DNA of 64,000 nucleotides from Haloferula luteola (GCF_014201715.1 NZ_JACHFD010000015.1:40944-104943), one strand, 5' to 3'. Positions 54,668-63,403 are shown, numbered from the stretch's first letter. Numbers and translations: made by a program. Notes: generated by a model from the letters alone, not told the origin.

Positions 54668-55246
54668 ATGCGCATTGGAATCCTTGGCTCCGGCTCTGGC
54701 TCGAACCTGCAGGCCATCATCGACGCGATCGAGGCCGGCACCCTCGATGCCACCTTGGCTCTCGTCCTGTCCGACGTCCCGGACGCTTTCATCCTCGAGC
54801 GAGCCCGCCGCCATGGCATTCCCACCGGAGTGATCGATTGCCACGGGTTCAAAACCAAATTTCCGCTCGAATCCCAGTTTCAAACCGCAGCCGATCTCAA
54901 ATCAGCCGATTGCGATCTCATCTGCCTCGCCGGGTTCATGCGCCTCGTCAAAGACCCCTTGTTGAAGGCTTTTCCCCAATCGATCCTCAATATCCACCCC
55001 TCCCTCCTTCCCGCCTTTCCCGGAATCGCAGCATGGCGCCAGGCACTCGATGCCGGAGTCTCCGAAACCGGCTGCACCGTTCACCACGTCGATGCCGGGA
55101 TGGATACCGGCCCGATTCTCCTCCAAGCCAAAGTTCCCATCCTGGCCGACGACACCGCCGAGTCCCTCCACGCCCGCATTCAGGTCGAAGAGCATCGCCT
55201 CTATCCCGAAGCCATCCGCCTCCTCCTCAAACAGCGCGTCCACTAA
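54668..55246 (+). CDS. purN: phosphoribosylglycinamide formyltransferase
   Basis: PurN adds formyl from 10-formyl-THF to GAR, the third step of purine synthesis. The 192-residue protein shows MRIGILGSGSGSNLQAIIDAI, ICLAGFMRLV, ILNIHPSLLPAFPG (catalytic Asn-His), and GCTVHHVDAGMDTGPILLQ (catalytic Asp). It is 7 bp upstream of a MoxR-type ATPase gene. Confidence 0.96.
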   Translation: MRIGILGSGSGSNLQAIIDAIEAGTLDATLALVLSDVPDAFILERARRHGIPTGVIDCHGFKTKFPLESQFQTAADLKSADCDLICLAGFMRLVKDPLLKAFPQSILNIHPSLLPAFPGIAAWRQALDAGVSETGCTVHHVDAGMDTGPILLQAKVPILADDTAESLHARIQVEEHRLYPEAIRLLLKQRVH

Positions 55247-55253
55247 ACCCGGC

Positions 55254-56159
55254 ATGGATCGACTCCGCCCGCTCCACGATCGACTCGTTTCCACCGTCCT
55301 CGGGTCGGAAGACGCTGCCGACCAGTTGCTCATCGCACTTCTGGCTCGCGGACACGTCCTGATCGAAGGCCCACCAGGGATCGGCAAAACCTCCCTTGCC
55401 CACACCCTCGCCAGCTCCATCGGAGGCAGCTTCAAACGCGTCCAGTTCACACCCGACCTGCTTCCCGCCGACCTCCTCGGCCATTCACTTTACCGCATGG
55501 ACCGCGGCCAATTCGAATTCATCCCCGGTCCCGTCTTCACCCACTGCCTCCTGGCGGACGAAATCAACCGCACCTCGCCTCGCGTCCAAAGCGCCTTGCT
55601 CGAGTGCATGAACGAACACCGGGTCACCCTGGATGGAGTCACCCGCCCCCTGCCCGATCCGTTCTTCGTCATCGCCACCCGCAATGATGCCGATCGCCAC
55701 GGCACCTTCCCCATGCCCGAGCCCCAACTCGATCGGTTCTTGCTGTCGATTCGGATGGAGCTCCCCAGTGAAGCCACCCAGAAAAAAATCCTTCTCGAAC
55801 ACGCTTCCGGGACCCTCACCTCGCCCTTGGATCCCTTACTCACCCCCGAGGAAATCCTCGGCATTCAGCGTGCCGCCGCCCAAGTGCCACTCTCCGAGAA
55901 CGTCGCGGGCTACATCGTCGGCCTTTGTGAAAGCCTCCGGCGATTGGCGGGTGGCGATGCCGCCGTCTCCGTGCGCGCATCACTCGCCCTGATGCAAGCG
56001 GCCCGAGCTGCTGCATGCCTCAGCCAATCTGCAGCCGTGCATCCCGATCACGTGCAGCAAGTTTTCCCAGCAGTACTGCGCCATCGACTCCTGCCAGCAG
56101 ATGGCTCCGATTCCCAACCTCTCGTCCTTTCCGCTCTGGAAACCACCCCGGTTCCATAA
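55254..56159 (+). CDS. MoxR-family AAA ATPase
   Basis: MoxR ATPases act as chaperones for assembly of metal or cell-envelope complexes, often with VWA proteins. The 301-residue protein has Walker A GPPGIGKTS (39-47), Walker B LLADEINR, and sensor motif FVIATRNDADRHGTFPMPEPQLDRFLL. No von Willebrand protein gene follows, which is unusual for a MoxR-type ATPase. Upstream purN may only share a transcript. Confidence 0.9.
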   Translation: MDRLRPLHDRLVSTVLGSEDAADQLLIALLARGHVLIEGPPGIGKTSLAHTLASSIGGSFKRVQFTPDLLPADLLGHSLYRMDRGQFEFIPGPVFTHCLLADEINRTSPRVQSALLECMNEHRVTLDGVTRPLPDPFFVIATRNDADRHGTFPMPEPQLDRFLLSIRMELPSEATQKKILLEHASGTLTSPLDPLLTPEEILGIQRAAAQVPLSENVAGYIVGLCESLRRLAGGDAAVSVRASLALMQAARAAACLSQSAAVHPDHVQQVFPAVLRHRLLPADGSDSQPLVLSALETTPVP

Positions 56160-56215
56160 ATCGATCGGACTCTGCACTTGCCATCGCCTCCATCCGCCCG
56201 TAGGGATCAGCCCTC

Positions 56216-56244
56216 TTGACCGCAAAACGTCATCTCCGTCGAAT
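56216..56244 (+). promoter_or_regulatory. sigma-70-type promoter upstream of eamA
   Basis: TTGACC (-35) and TCGAAT (-10) are separated by exactly 17 bp. A start near 56251 would give a leader of about 100 nt ending at a strong terminator, or a read-through mRNA for the EamA gene. Confidence 0.5.
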
Positions 56245-56317
56245 CGCAGCCCGCGCCCTCTGGCTCGGGCCTGCCGGCGTGTGATGAAGTTGCGAAACGA
56301 ACGAACCTTCACCCCTC

Positions 56318-56350
56318 CCCGGCACCCTATGGCTGCCGGGTTTTTGTTTT
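56318..56350 (+). terminator. terminator in the eamA leader
   Basis: CCCGGCA (56318-56324) pairs with TGCCGGG (56334-56340), followed by TTTTTGTTTT. An upstream TGCCGG (56272-56277) could instead pair with CCGGCA (56319-56324), so an antiterminator is possible. This suggests attenuation before eamA or a small RNA. It also lies after the moxR-type gene and could end it. Confidence 0.75.
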
Positions 56351-56381
56351 CCCGACCGGCCATCGCGGTGCCACCGCTGCC

Positions 56382-57278
56382 ATGACCACCAGTCCGTCCG
56401 AGAAAACCGGCATCACCCTGATGCTAGGTTCCGTCGTCGCCTTCGCCGTGAATACCCTGATGATTCGCGGTCTGTCGCTTGCCGTACCTGCTGCCGATGG
56501 CTGGGTCGCCTCCTTGTTTCGCGGTGTCGTTGGCATGCTCATCGTCACCGCCTTTTTCATCGGCAAAGGTTTCCAGCCCAAAAACCTCTTCACCCGGCCC
56601 CTGCTCATCGCCCGCGGTCTCATTGGCGGCTTCGGAATCCTCGCCTTCTATATCACCGTCGTCCACCTCGGTGCCGGCCGGGCCGTGATCATCAACCTCA
56701 GCTACCCGATCTTTGGCTGTCTGTTTGCCTCACTGTGGCTGAAGGAAACCCTGCCACTCCGATCGTGGGCCTGGATGGGTGCCGGCTTCGTGGGACTGCT
56801 CGTCTTTCTCGGCTTCGGTCTCGAACACCCCGTCGGCCGCTATGACCTCCTTGCCCTCGCTGGTGCCGTTGCGGCAGGCATCGTCATCACCCTGATCCGG
56901 CAACTCCGCCATACCGAACACACCGCCACCATCTACGCATCGCAGTGCCTCGCCAGCGCCCTCTTCGCCGCCCTCCCCGCGGCCCAACCCGCTTCCACCC
57001 TACCACCGACTGCTCTGCTCATCATGACCGTGGCCGCCGTCCTTGTCGGCCTCGCCCAGCTCTCGATGACCCACGCCTATCGCAGCCTCTCGGTAGCGAG
57101 AGGTTCCTCCATTCAGATGATTCTCCCCCTGGTCACCGCCCTCGGCGGTTGGGCCTTCTTTGACGAAACTTTCACTCTCCTCGAAATCGCCGGTGGGGCG
57201 TTGACTCTCCTCGCCACTTGGCGGGTGGTCGCCACACCCAAACTCATCATTCCACAGCCCCTCAAGGCAGCGGCTTGA
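56382..57278 (+). CDS. EamA/DMT-superfamily transporter
   Basis: The 298-residue protein has ten predicted helices as two EamA repeats: LMLGSVVAFAVNTLMIRGL, LLIARGLIGGFGILAFYITVVHLGAGRAVIINLSYPIFGCLFASLWLKE, then LALAGAVAAGIVITLIRQLR and LPLVTALGGWAFFDETFTLLEIAGGALTL. Family members export or import amino acids, drugs or nucleotides; substrate is not known. Expression may be controlled by the leader before it. It is 37 bp before argD. Confidence 0.9.
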   Translation: MTTSPSEKTGITLMLGSVVAFAVNTLMIRGLSLAVPAADGWVASLFRGVVGMLIVTAFFIGKGFQPKNLFTRPLLIARGLIGGFGILAFYITVVHLGAGRAVIINLSYPIFGCLFASLWLKETLPLRSWAWMGAGFVGLLVFLGFGLEHPVGRYDLLALAGAVAAGIVITLIRQLRHTEHTATIYASQCLASALFAALPAAQPASTLPPTALLIMTVAAVLVGLAQLSMTHAYRSLSVARGSSIQMILPLVTALGGWAFFDETFTLLEIAGGALTLLATWRVVATPKLIIPQPLKAAA

Positions 57279-57315
57279 AATATCCGCACGAACCGCATAC
57301 ACCCCGCCCTTTCCC

Positions 57316-58548
57316 ATGTCCTCGATTCTTTCTACCTACGGCCGCTTCCCGCTCACCCTTGTCCAAGGACAGGGAACTCGCGTGCAAGACGACCAAGGTC
57401 GGAGCTACCTCGACTTCTGCTCCGGCATCGCAGTTTGCTCCCTCGGACATTCGCCTAAAGTGCTCGTCGATGCCATTTCCCAGCAAGCCGCCACCCTCAT
57501 TCATTGCTGCAACCTCTATCACATTCCGCAGCAGGAAGAACTCGCCCGCTGCATCGTCGAGGAACACGTCAAGCTCCCCGGAAAAGTCTTCTTTTCCAAC
57601 TCCGGAGCCGAATCCAATGACGGTCTCATCAAATCCGCGCGGCGCTTCGGGCATGCCCGGCCTCAAGCCGACGGCACTCCCCGCTATGAGGTGGTAAGCT
57701 TCCTCAAATCCTTTCACGGCCGAACCCTCGGCGGCATCAATGCCACCGGACAGGACAAGGTCAAAGAAGGCTTCGATCCGATGCTTCCAGGATTTCGGCA
57801 CGTCCCTTTCAATGACCTCGAGGCTCTTGAGGCGGCCATTCAATCGTCCACCGCAGCCATCCTTCTTGAACCCATTCAAGGCGAGGGCGGCGTCCATGTC
57901 GCAACCCCGGAATTCCTCCGCGGAGTCAAGGCACTGTGTGAAAAACACGACCTGCTCCTGCTCCTCGACGAGGTCCAAACCGGTTTCGGCCGCTGCGGCG
58001 ACCCGATGGCTTGGCGCGAGATCGTCCCCGAGCTTGCGCCCGATGGCATCAGTTGGGCCAAAGGCCTCGGCGGGGGCTTCCCCATCGGAGCTTTCTGGCT
58101 CTCCGACCGGCTCATTGATGGCGACCAACCCCTCTCGTCCCTGATGGGGCCGGGCTCCCATGGCACCACCTACGGGGGCAGCCCGCTCGCCTGCGCAGCC
58201 GCTCTCGCGGTGTTGCGGGAAATCCAGACCCTCAACCTCATCGAAAACGTGCGTGCTCGGGAGGCTCAGATTCGCGAAACCGTCGCCTCCTGGAACCACC
58301 CGTTGATCACAGACGTTCGCGGCGTCGGCCTCCTGCTCGGGATCGGCCTCGACACCACCAAAATGCAGGTACCCGAAGGCAAACTGCCCGCCATTTATCT
58401 CTCTGCTGAGTTGATCTCCCACGGATTGCTCGCCCCTCCTGCCGGCCCCGAAACCCTGCGCCTCCTCCCACCCCTCAACGTCTCCGAAGACGAAGTGGCC
58501 GAGGCTCTGGAAATCGTCCGGACCACTCTCGACTCCCTGAAGAACTGA
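57316..58548 (+). CDS. argD: acetylornithine aminotransferase
   Basis: ArgD transaminates N-acetylglutamate semialdehyde to N-acetylornithine in arginine synthesis, with PLP. The 410-residue protein has FCSGIAVCSLGHSPK, FFSNSGAESNDGLIKSARRFG, FHGRTLGGINATGQ, LLLLDEVQTGFGRCG and the PLP-lysine K249 in GISWAKGLGGGFP. Adjacent argF (11 bp away) confirms the pathway. Some family members also act on succinyldiaminopimelate. Confidence 0.95.
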   Translation: MSSILSTYGRFPLTLVQGQGTRVQDDQGRSYLDFCSGIAVCSLGHSPKVLVDAISQQAATLIHCCNLYHIPQQEELARCIVEEHVKLPGKVFFSNSGAESNDGLIKSARRFGHARPQADGTPRYEVVSFLKSFHGRTLGGINATGQDKVKEGFDPMLPGFRHVPFNDLEALEAAIQSSTAAILLEPIQGEGGVHVATPEFLRGVKALCEKHDLLLLLDEVQTGFGRCGDPMAWREIVPELAPDGISWAKGLGGGFPIGAFWLSDRLIDGDQPLSSLMGPGSHGTTYGGSPLACAAALAVLREIQTLNLIENVRAREAQIRETVASWNHPLITDVRGVGLLLGIGLDTTKMQVPEGKLPAIYLSAELISHGLLAPPAGPETLRLLPPLNVSEDEVAEALEIVRTTLDSLKN

Positions 58549-58559
58549 CTCCCGCACCC

Positions 58560-59456
58560 ATGAAGCATCTCCTCACCATCGAAGAACTCTCCGAGAAAGA
58601 GATCCTCCACCTGCTCGAAAGCGCCGAGCTGATCAAACGGCAGCGCGGTCGGGAAGGACAGCCGCTCAAAGGTCAAACTTGGGCGATGATCTTCACCAAG
58701 TCGTCGACTCGCACCCGGGTTTCCTTCGAAGTCGGCATCCGCGAACTCGGGGGTTCGCCGATGTTCCTTTCCAAAAACGACATCCAGCTGGGTCGCGGCG
58801 AACCCATCATCGACACCGCGCGCGTCCTCGGCCGCATGGTGCACGGCGCCGTCATCCGGACCTTCGCCCAGCAAGACGTCGTCGACTTTGCCGAATATTC
58901 AGGCATCCCCACCATCAACGCCCTCACCGACGATGAGCATCCCTGCCAAATCCTCGCCGACCTCCTCACCGTGCGCGAAAAGCTCGGCGGTTGGGATGGC
59001 AAGAAAGTGGCTTGGGTCGGCGACGGTTTCTCCAACATGACCATCTCCTGGATGTGGGCCGCCAAAAAGCTCGGCTTCGAATTTGTCGTCGCTTGCCCGG
59101 AATCCTATGCCCCGCCTGCTGAGTTTCTCGACAAGCTCAGTGCCCCCAACGTTCGGGTCACCGGAGATCCGGCTGAGGCCGTCGAGAGCGCCCACGTCAT
59201 CAATACCGATGTCTGGCTCTCCATGGGACAAGAAGGCCAGGCGGAGAAAGAGGCCGCCTTCGGCCCCTATCAGGTCAACGACTCGCTTTTGGCCAGCGCT
59301 GCCAGCGGTCACATCGTCCTGCACTGCCTTCCCGCATACCGCGGAAAGGAAATCACGGAAGAAGTTCTGGAAGCCCACGCCGGAACCATCTTCCAACAGG
59401 CCGAAAACCGCCTCCATGCCCAAAAGGCCGTGTTGGCAGCCATCGCCAAGAGCTAA
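58560..59456 (+). CDS. argF: ornithine carbamoyltransferase
   Basis: ArgF makes citrulline from ornithine and carbamoyl phosphate. The 298-residue protein has the carbamoyl-phosphate site SSTRTR (48-53), the HPCQILADLLTV motif, VNTDVWLSMGQEGQ-like SMG motif and the ornithine-site HCLPAYRGKEIT. Length fits. It ends the argD-argF pair, followed by a long hairpin. Confidence 0.97.
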   Translation: MKHLLTIEELSEKEILHLLESAELIKRQRGREGQPLKGQTWAMIFTKSSTRTRVSFEVGIRELGGSPMFLSKNDIQLGRGEPIIDTARVLGRMVHGAVIRTFAQQDVVDFAEYSGIPTINALTDDEHPCQILADLLTVREKLGGWDGKKVAWVGDGFSNMTISWMWAAKKLGFEFVVACPESYAPPAEFLDKLSAPNVRVTGDPAEAVESAHVINTDVWLSMGQEGQAEKEAAFGPYQVNDSLLASAASGHIVLHCLPAYRGKEITEEVLEAHAGTIFQQAENRLHAQKAVLAAIAKS

Positions 59457-59480
59457 GGCCCATCCGTCCGGATCGTTTTC

Positions 59481-59511
59481 CATGCGGTGGCGGACTCTCC
59501 GCCACCGCATG
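59481..59511. terminator. long perfect stem between argF and the esterase gene
   Basis: CATGCGGTGGCGGA (59481-59494) and TCCGCCACCGCATG (59498-59511) form a 14-bp perfect stem with a 3-nt loop. It lies between convergent genes, so it probably serves both as a bidirectional terminator, though no T run flanks it. Confidence 0.7.
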
Positions 59512-59522
59512 CATAGCGCTCC

Positions 59523-60431
59523 TCAGAGATGCTTTTCGCTCTGCCGCTTCAGCCACGCTTCCAAAAGCCCCGGCCATTGCTGAAGCTCTCCTTTCCCCTT
59601 CAGCCCATACCCATGGCCCCCTTCTTCAAAAAGGTGTAGGCTCGCAGGGACTCCCGCAGCCTTGCAGGCCTCAGCAAAGCGCAGGCTGTTGCGGCAATCG
59701 ACCATATCGTCTGAGGTCGTCAGCAAAAAACACGGCGGAGTCGCTCCCGACACCTGACGCTCCGTCGACAGCGCCTCCATTTTCTCTTCCGTTGGGTTCT
59801 CCCCCAGCAGGCGACGCTTCGATCCCACATGAGTCTCCGGACCCATCGTGATCACCGGATAAATCAACACCGCGAAATCCGGGCGGCAATTCTGAGCATC
59901 GATCGCATCGCTCGTCTCCTGATCAAAAGTATCGGCGAAACGCGTGGCACACGTGCTCGCCAGATGTCCGCCAGCCGACGAACCCATCACGCCCACGGAT
60001 TTGACCCCCAGCGTGCCCGCCAACGAACGCATCGTTCGAATGGCCCGGCGCGCATCCAAAAATGGCACAGGATAGCCATATCCGAGGGCGTCATTTCCCG
60101 TCACTCGATACTTCACCACCATCGCGCTGATCCCCCTCTCATTCAGCCATTGCGCCAACTGGTGGCCTTCATGGTCCATCGCCAGCACCGTGTAGCCGCC
60201 CCCAGGGAAAATCACCACACCCTGCCCCGTCCGCTTCTCCTTTGGGGCCGGATAAAGGAAATACTCAGGTTGCTCAATGTCCGTCCAATGCCCTCCGTCC
60301 TGCCTCTCGGTTCCCGCAGCCGGACGTGCCGCACCCGGGGCGTCGCCGGGCCAAAGAGGTTGCCAGTCGCCCCATGCCGCCGACACCACCATCAACATCA
60401 ATCCGAATATCAGTCGCATCATGCCCAACAT
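59523..60431 (-). CDS. secreted alpha/beta hydrolase, acetyl-esterase-like
   Basis: The 302-residue protein has a signal peptide (about 1-21, ending WGDW), VVIFPGGGYTVLAMDHEGHQLAQWLNERGI with the oxyanion HGGG-like motif (PGGG), GSSAGGHLAST with nucleophile Ser152, and later Asp (DDMVD) and His (EEGGHGYG). This is typical of BD-FAE/acetyl xylan esterase-like enzymes of Verrucomicrobia that deacetylate plant or algal polysaccharides. Substrate is inferred. Starts at 60431, 60422 or 60419 are possible. Confidence 0.88.
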   Translation of the reverse strand: MLGMMRLIFGLMLMVVSAAWGDWQPLWPGDAPGAARPAAGTERQDGGHWTDIEQPEYFLYPAPKEKRTGQGVVIFPGGGYTVLAMDHEGHQLAQWLNERGISAMVVKYRVTGNDALGYGYPVPFLDARRAIRTMRSLAGTLGVKSVGVMGSSAGGHLASTCATRFADTFDQETSDAIDAQNCRPDFAVLIYPVITMGPETHVGSKRRLLGENPTEEKMEALSTERQVSGATPPCFLLTTSDDMVDCRNSLRFAEACKAAGVPASLHLFEEGGHGYGLKGKGELQQWPGLLEAWLKRQSEKHL

Positions 60432-60443
60432 CCAAACAGCCTC

Positions 60444-61385
60444 TCACTCGACCCACAACCTTCCTTCTTTGCGGCGCATCATTCGCCCCCCTGGCAGAGG
60501 AACTCTTGAGGCCCCCTTCTCCTCCAGCATCCCCACCACACGGCCCACCACCGCGCGGTCCACCCCAGAAAGCCCCCGGGCCACCAAATAGCGATACACG
60601 CATGCTCCCCGCAACGCTGGCGGCAAACAGCGCAGCCGCCCCGCATGCAAACGCCCCTGCGGATCGACCGCCCCTGCCTGCTCGACCGCCCAGGCTTCAA
60701 TCTCTCTCAACTCTTCATCGCCCCGCAGGGCTCGGCACAACGCCTCCACCGGATCTCGCCGAATGATCGACTCTGCCAACGGCAATAGCTCGTTCCTCAA
60801 CCGATTGCGCACCGCAATCGGCTCCCCATTCGTTCCATCTTCCCGCCAAATCAGCCCTCTCGAACGAAGCCAGGCTCGCAATTCTGCCCTTCGGCATCCC
60901 AGCAACGGCCGAATCCATTCCAGCGTCCCTCCTCCCACCTCCCAAATCTGGACCTCCTTCATCGCCGAAACTCCCCGACTCCCCCGCAACAGATGCCACA
61001 AGGCCGTTTCCGCCTGATCATCGGCGTGATGCCCCAAAATCACCCGGGGCGCCTCCCATCGAATCGCGCACTCCTCAAAGAATTGCCTGCGCGCCTCCCG
61101 GGCCACCGTTTCCATCGACCCCTCCCGCCCCTTCCACTTCGCTCCATCCCATCTCCCCTCTTCGAACGCACAACCCAACGCATGGGCGAGCGCCTCCACA
61201 AACTCACGATCCCCCACCGATTCCTGACCTCGGAGACCGTGATCCAAATGGCACACCACCAAATCTTCAAAACCAGCCTCCTTCAGACCATGAAGCAATG
61301 CCACCGAGTCCGCCCCACCCGACACTCCGACCAAATACCGGAGATCCTTTCGAGCCTTCTTGAACCAAGATGAGCCGACCAGCAT
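60444..61385 (-). CDS. tilS: tRNA(Ile)-lysidine synthase
   Basis: TilS converts the wobble C34 of tRNA-Ile(CAU) to lysidine. The ~313-residue protein has the PP-loop VGVSGGADSVALLHGL, DHGLRG, HHADDQAETALWHLLRGS and a GTLEWIRPLLGCRRAELRAWL linker. It is shorter than E. coli TilS (432), lacking most of the C-terminal domain. ATG at 61385 is chosen because it leaves 22 residues before the PP-loop and an intergenic space to the divergent gene at 61472. The open frame extends to 61469. Confidence 0.93.
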   Translation of the reverse strand: MLVGSSWFKKARKDLRYLVGVSGGADSVALLHGLKEAGFEDLVVCHLDHGLRGQESVGDREFVEALAHALGCAFEEGRWDGAKWKGREGSMETVAREARRQFFEECAIRWEAPRVILGHHADDQAETALWHLLRGSRGVSAMKEVQIWEVGGGTLEWIRPLLGCRRAELRAWLRSRGLIWREDGTNGEPIAVRNRLRNELLPLAESIIRRDPVEALCRALRGDEELREIEAWAVEQAGAVDPQGRLHAGRLRCLPPALRGACVYRYLVARGLSGVDRAVVGRVVGMLEEKGASRVPLPGGRMMRRKEGRLWVE

Positions 61386-61471
61386 CCACTCAACCTCACT
61401 CAGCTCCCTCTCCCACGACAAGCCTGCATCTTCCTCCTCGACTCCCAGACCCGCTCGCCCCATATCCATTC

Positions 61472-61738
61472 ATGGATCGTTGGATGGGGTGGATCATCCT
61501 CTGCATCATCTCCGGGCTTGCCGCCCGTATGGTGGTGCCAGGAAACGAAAAAGGAGGTTGGGGAAAAACCCTCATCCTGGGCCTCCTCGGCACTCTCGTT
61601 GGCGGCTGGATCGCTCACGGCAAGCACCTTATCCTCTTCCCCTCATTTGGCCATTGGTACCCAAGCCTCCCCGCCCTCGCTTCTTCGATCCTCGGGGCGA
61701 TCGTCGTCCTCCTATTTTGGAAACTCGTCCGAAGGTAA
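61472..61738 (+). CDS. GlsB/YeaQ/YmgE-family membrane protein
   Basis: The 88-residue protein has three helices with glycine-rich motifs (MGWIILCIISGLAARMVVPGNEKGGWGKTLILGLLGTLVGGW), typical of the GlsB/YeaQ stress-response family. ATG at 61472 gives the first helix directly; an in-frame extension upstream is not membrane-like. It is divergent from tilS. Function of the family is not known in detail. Confidence 0.8.
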   Translation: MDRWMGWIILCIISGLAARMVVPGNEKGGWGKTLILGLLGTLVGGWIAHGKHLILFPSFGHWYPSLPALASSILGAIVVLLFWKLVRR

Positions 61739-61875
61739 GGCACTCACCGTGGATCTTTCTCCTTGCGCGCATCTCCCCCTGGCATAGCGTTCTCTGACTC
61801 GGTTTCGTCAGAATCTGAGTCGCATAATAACCGGGGCCTTTCCGCCCCAAATCATAACCATAAATCGATAAAACC

Positions 61876-62628
61876 ATGAAAATGAACAAGTCGCACCGCC
61901 GCGGCTTCACACTTGTGGAGCTTCTGGTGGTCATCGTGATCATTGCGGCCCTCGCGGGCCTTTCCGCACCGATGGTGCTCCGCCAGCGCAAAGCCGCTGA
62001 CCGCACCCAAGCGATCAACAATGCCAAGCAAGTCGGCATGTACCTCATCGAGTTCGACCAAGAATTCGGTTCGTTCCCGGACAACAACACGGCTCAGGAT
62101 GTCAAGGACTCCACCGGCAGCAGCCTCGACTTCTCCGGCAACAAGTCCAACGACTACTTCCGCCAACTCATCGCCTACGGCGCCGACAACGAAGACATCT
62201 TCTACACCAAGACGCCTTACACCCGGAAGCCCGACAAAAACCTCGAGCCCGGCAAAGCCCTTTCACAGGGTGAGGTTGGCTTTGGTTACGTCATGCTCGA
62301 TGCCACCACAGGTCAAAACAGCACCGGTAACTCGAACCGTCCGGTTCTTGCCACCCCACTTCTGGATGCCCAAACCAACTGGACCTTCGACATGGGCCCA
62401 TACGGGGGTAAGGCCGTGATCCTCCGCCTCGACAACAGCGTCGAAGCTCCGATCATCCGCGAAACCGACAACAACGTCACCGTGGGTGGTGGTAAGACCC
62501 TCCAGAAAAACGGCAAAGGCACCGTCTGGGGTAGCGTCCAACCCGTCATCAAAGGCCCCGATGCTGGTGGCGTGGGCAGTGGCACCACCACCACGACGAC
62601 CGACAGCGCAGACGACCTCGAGCTCTGA
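61876..62628 (+). CDS. type II secretion/type IV pilus-like pseudopilin
   Basis: The 250-residue protein has the prepilin leader MKMNKSHRRG followed by FTLVELLVVIVIIAALAGLSAP (cleavage after G10, Glu at +5) and a globular domain with FDQEFGSFPDN. Long insertions make it larger than usual. A Gly-Ser-Thr-rich tail (GSGTTTTTTDSADD) precedes a terminal LEL. It could be a major pseudopilin of a type II system or a pilus for DNA uptake with ComEC. No other secretion genes are near. It has its own terminator. Confidence 0.9.
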   Translation: MKMNKSHRRGFTLVELLVVIVIIAALAGLSAPMVLRQRKAADRTQAINNAKQVGMYLIEFDQEFGSFPDNNTAQDVKDSTGSSLDFSGNKSNDYFRQLIAYGADNEDIFYTKTPYTRKPDKNLEPGKALSQGEVGFGYVMLDATTGQNSTGNSNRPVLATPLLDAQTNWTFDMGPYGGKAVILRLDNSVEAPIIRETDNNVTVGGGKTLQKNGKGTVWGSVQPVIKGPDAGGVGSGTTTTTTDSADDLEL

Positions 62629-62656
62629 TTCCAGAGCGTTCAGGATTCGATCATTC

Positions 62657-62687
62657 AACCGGAAGGCATCCGCCTTCCGGTTTTTTT
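62657..62687 (+). terminator. intrinsic terminator of the pseudopilin gene
   Basis: AACCGGAAGGC (62657-62667) and GCCTTCCGGTT (62672-62682) form an 11-bp perfect stem with a 4-nt loop and a T run to 62687. Confidence 0.93.
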
Positions 62688-62760
62688 GTGCCCTTCAACG
62701 ATCGCTCCCTCACGGTTTTCCGCTTCCCTAATTGGCAGCGACATCCTATCACCAGCGGCC

Positions 62761-62868
62761 ATGACTCGCCCGCAGATCGAACTGAGCATCAAACTCTTCA
62801 TCGTGCTCCTGATCACCGCCTTCATCGGAGCCTCCATTCACGTGCTTCGCATGCTCGGATTCGCCTGA
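62761..62868 (+). CDS. hypothetical single-helix membrane peptide
   Basis: A 35-codon frame begins with ATG and encodes MTRPQIELSIKLFIVLLI and further hydrophobic residues, with one membrane helix (about 10-27). It lies between the pseudopilin terminator and the thioesterase gene. No family is recognised. The short length makes it uncertain. Confidence 0.4.
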   Translation: MTRPQIELSIKLFIVLLITAFIGASIHVLRMLGFA

Positions 62869-62971
62869 TTTTCAGGCCCCATCCCGACCTTCTTCCCTGC
62901 CCCGTTCAAACACGGAAATTTTCGACTCCGGCCCCGTCCCGGAGTCTTTCCATTGGAGCCCTGAAGCCCTC

Positions 62972-63403
62972 GTGAACACTCCCGCTATCGAGATCCAACA
63001 TCTCGTCGAGTTTCACGAAACCGACATGGCGGGAATCGTCCATTTCTCCAACTTCTTTCGCTACATGGAGAAATGCGAGCACGCCCTCGCTCGTCAGCTT
63101 GACCCCACCGGTACCCATTTTTCACCGGAATCGGAATCCCTCTGGCCCCGAGTTCACGCCAGCTGTGACTTTCATTCCCCAGCCCGGTTCGGTGACATCC
63201 TGATCATTCGCCAATTCGTCACTCGAATCGGCGACCGATCCATCACCTATCGCTTCGAAATACAAGAGAAGGCTCATCTGTGCATGGTCGCTACAGGTCA
63301 ACTTGTGCTCGCCCATGCCAAAAAAGTTCACGGCGTTCTCCAGCCTCAACCACTCCCCGATGCCATTCGGTCCCTGCTGGAGCCCTTAAGAATCGATCAT
63401 TGA
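62972..63403 (+). CDS. acyl-CoA thioesterase (hot-dog fold, YbgC-like)
   Basis: The 143-residue protein begins with GTG and shows the 4HBT motif HETDMAGIVHFSNFFRYMEKCEHALAR (about 14-40), with the catalytic Asp, then RVHASCDFHSPARFGDILIIRQFV. Such enzymes hydrolyse acyl-CoA or acyl-ACP thioesters; YbgC members act near the Tol-Pal system, but no tol genes are near. GTG 62972 is the first start after the small peptide gene. Confidence 0.88.
   Translation: MNTPAIEIQHLVEFHETDMAGIVHFSNFFRYMEKCEHALARQLDPTGTHFSPESESLWPRVHASCDFHSPARFGDILIIRQFVTRIGDRSITYRFEIQEKAHLCMVATGQLVLAHAKKVHGVLQPQPLPDAIRSLLEPLRIDH

Noticed and set aside
56216..56284. 22-codon TTG-start frame in the eamA leader (MTAKRHLRRIAARALWLG...)
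   Set aside because: Its first bases are the -35 box of a good promoter, so the frame would not be within the transcript; no control-codon run.
57262..58557. 431-codon minus-strand frame opposite argD
   Set aside because: ArgD on the plus strand carries all catalytic motifs; the antisense frame has none.
61786..61801. Possible sigma-54 site (TGGCATAGCG) before the pseudopilin gene
   Set aside because: GG and GC spacing is wrong: no GC lies 10 bp after GG, so the -12 element is missing.
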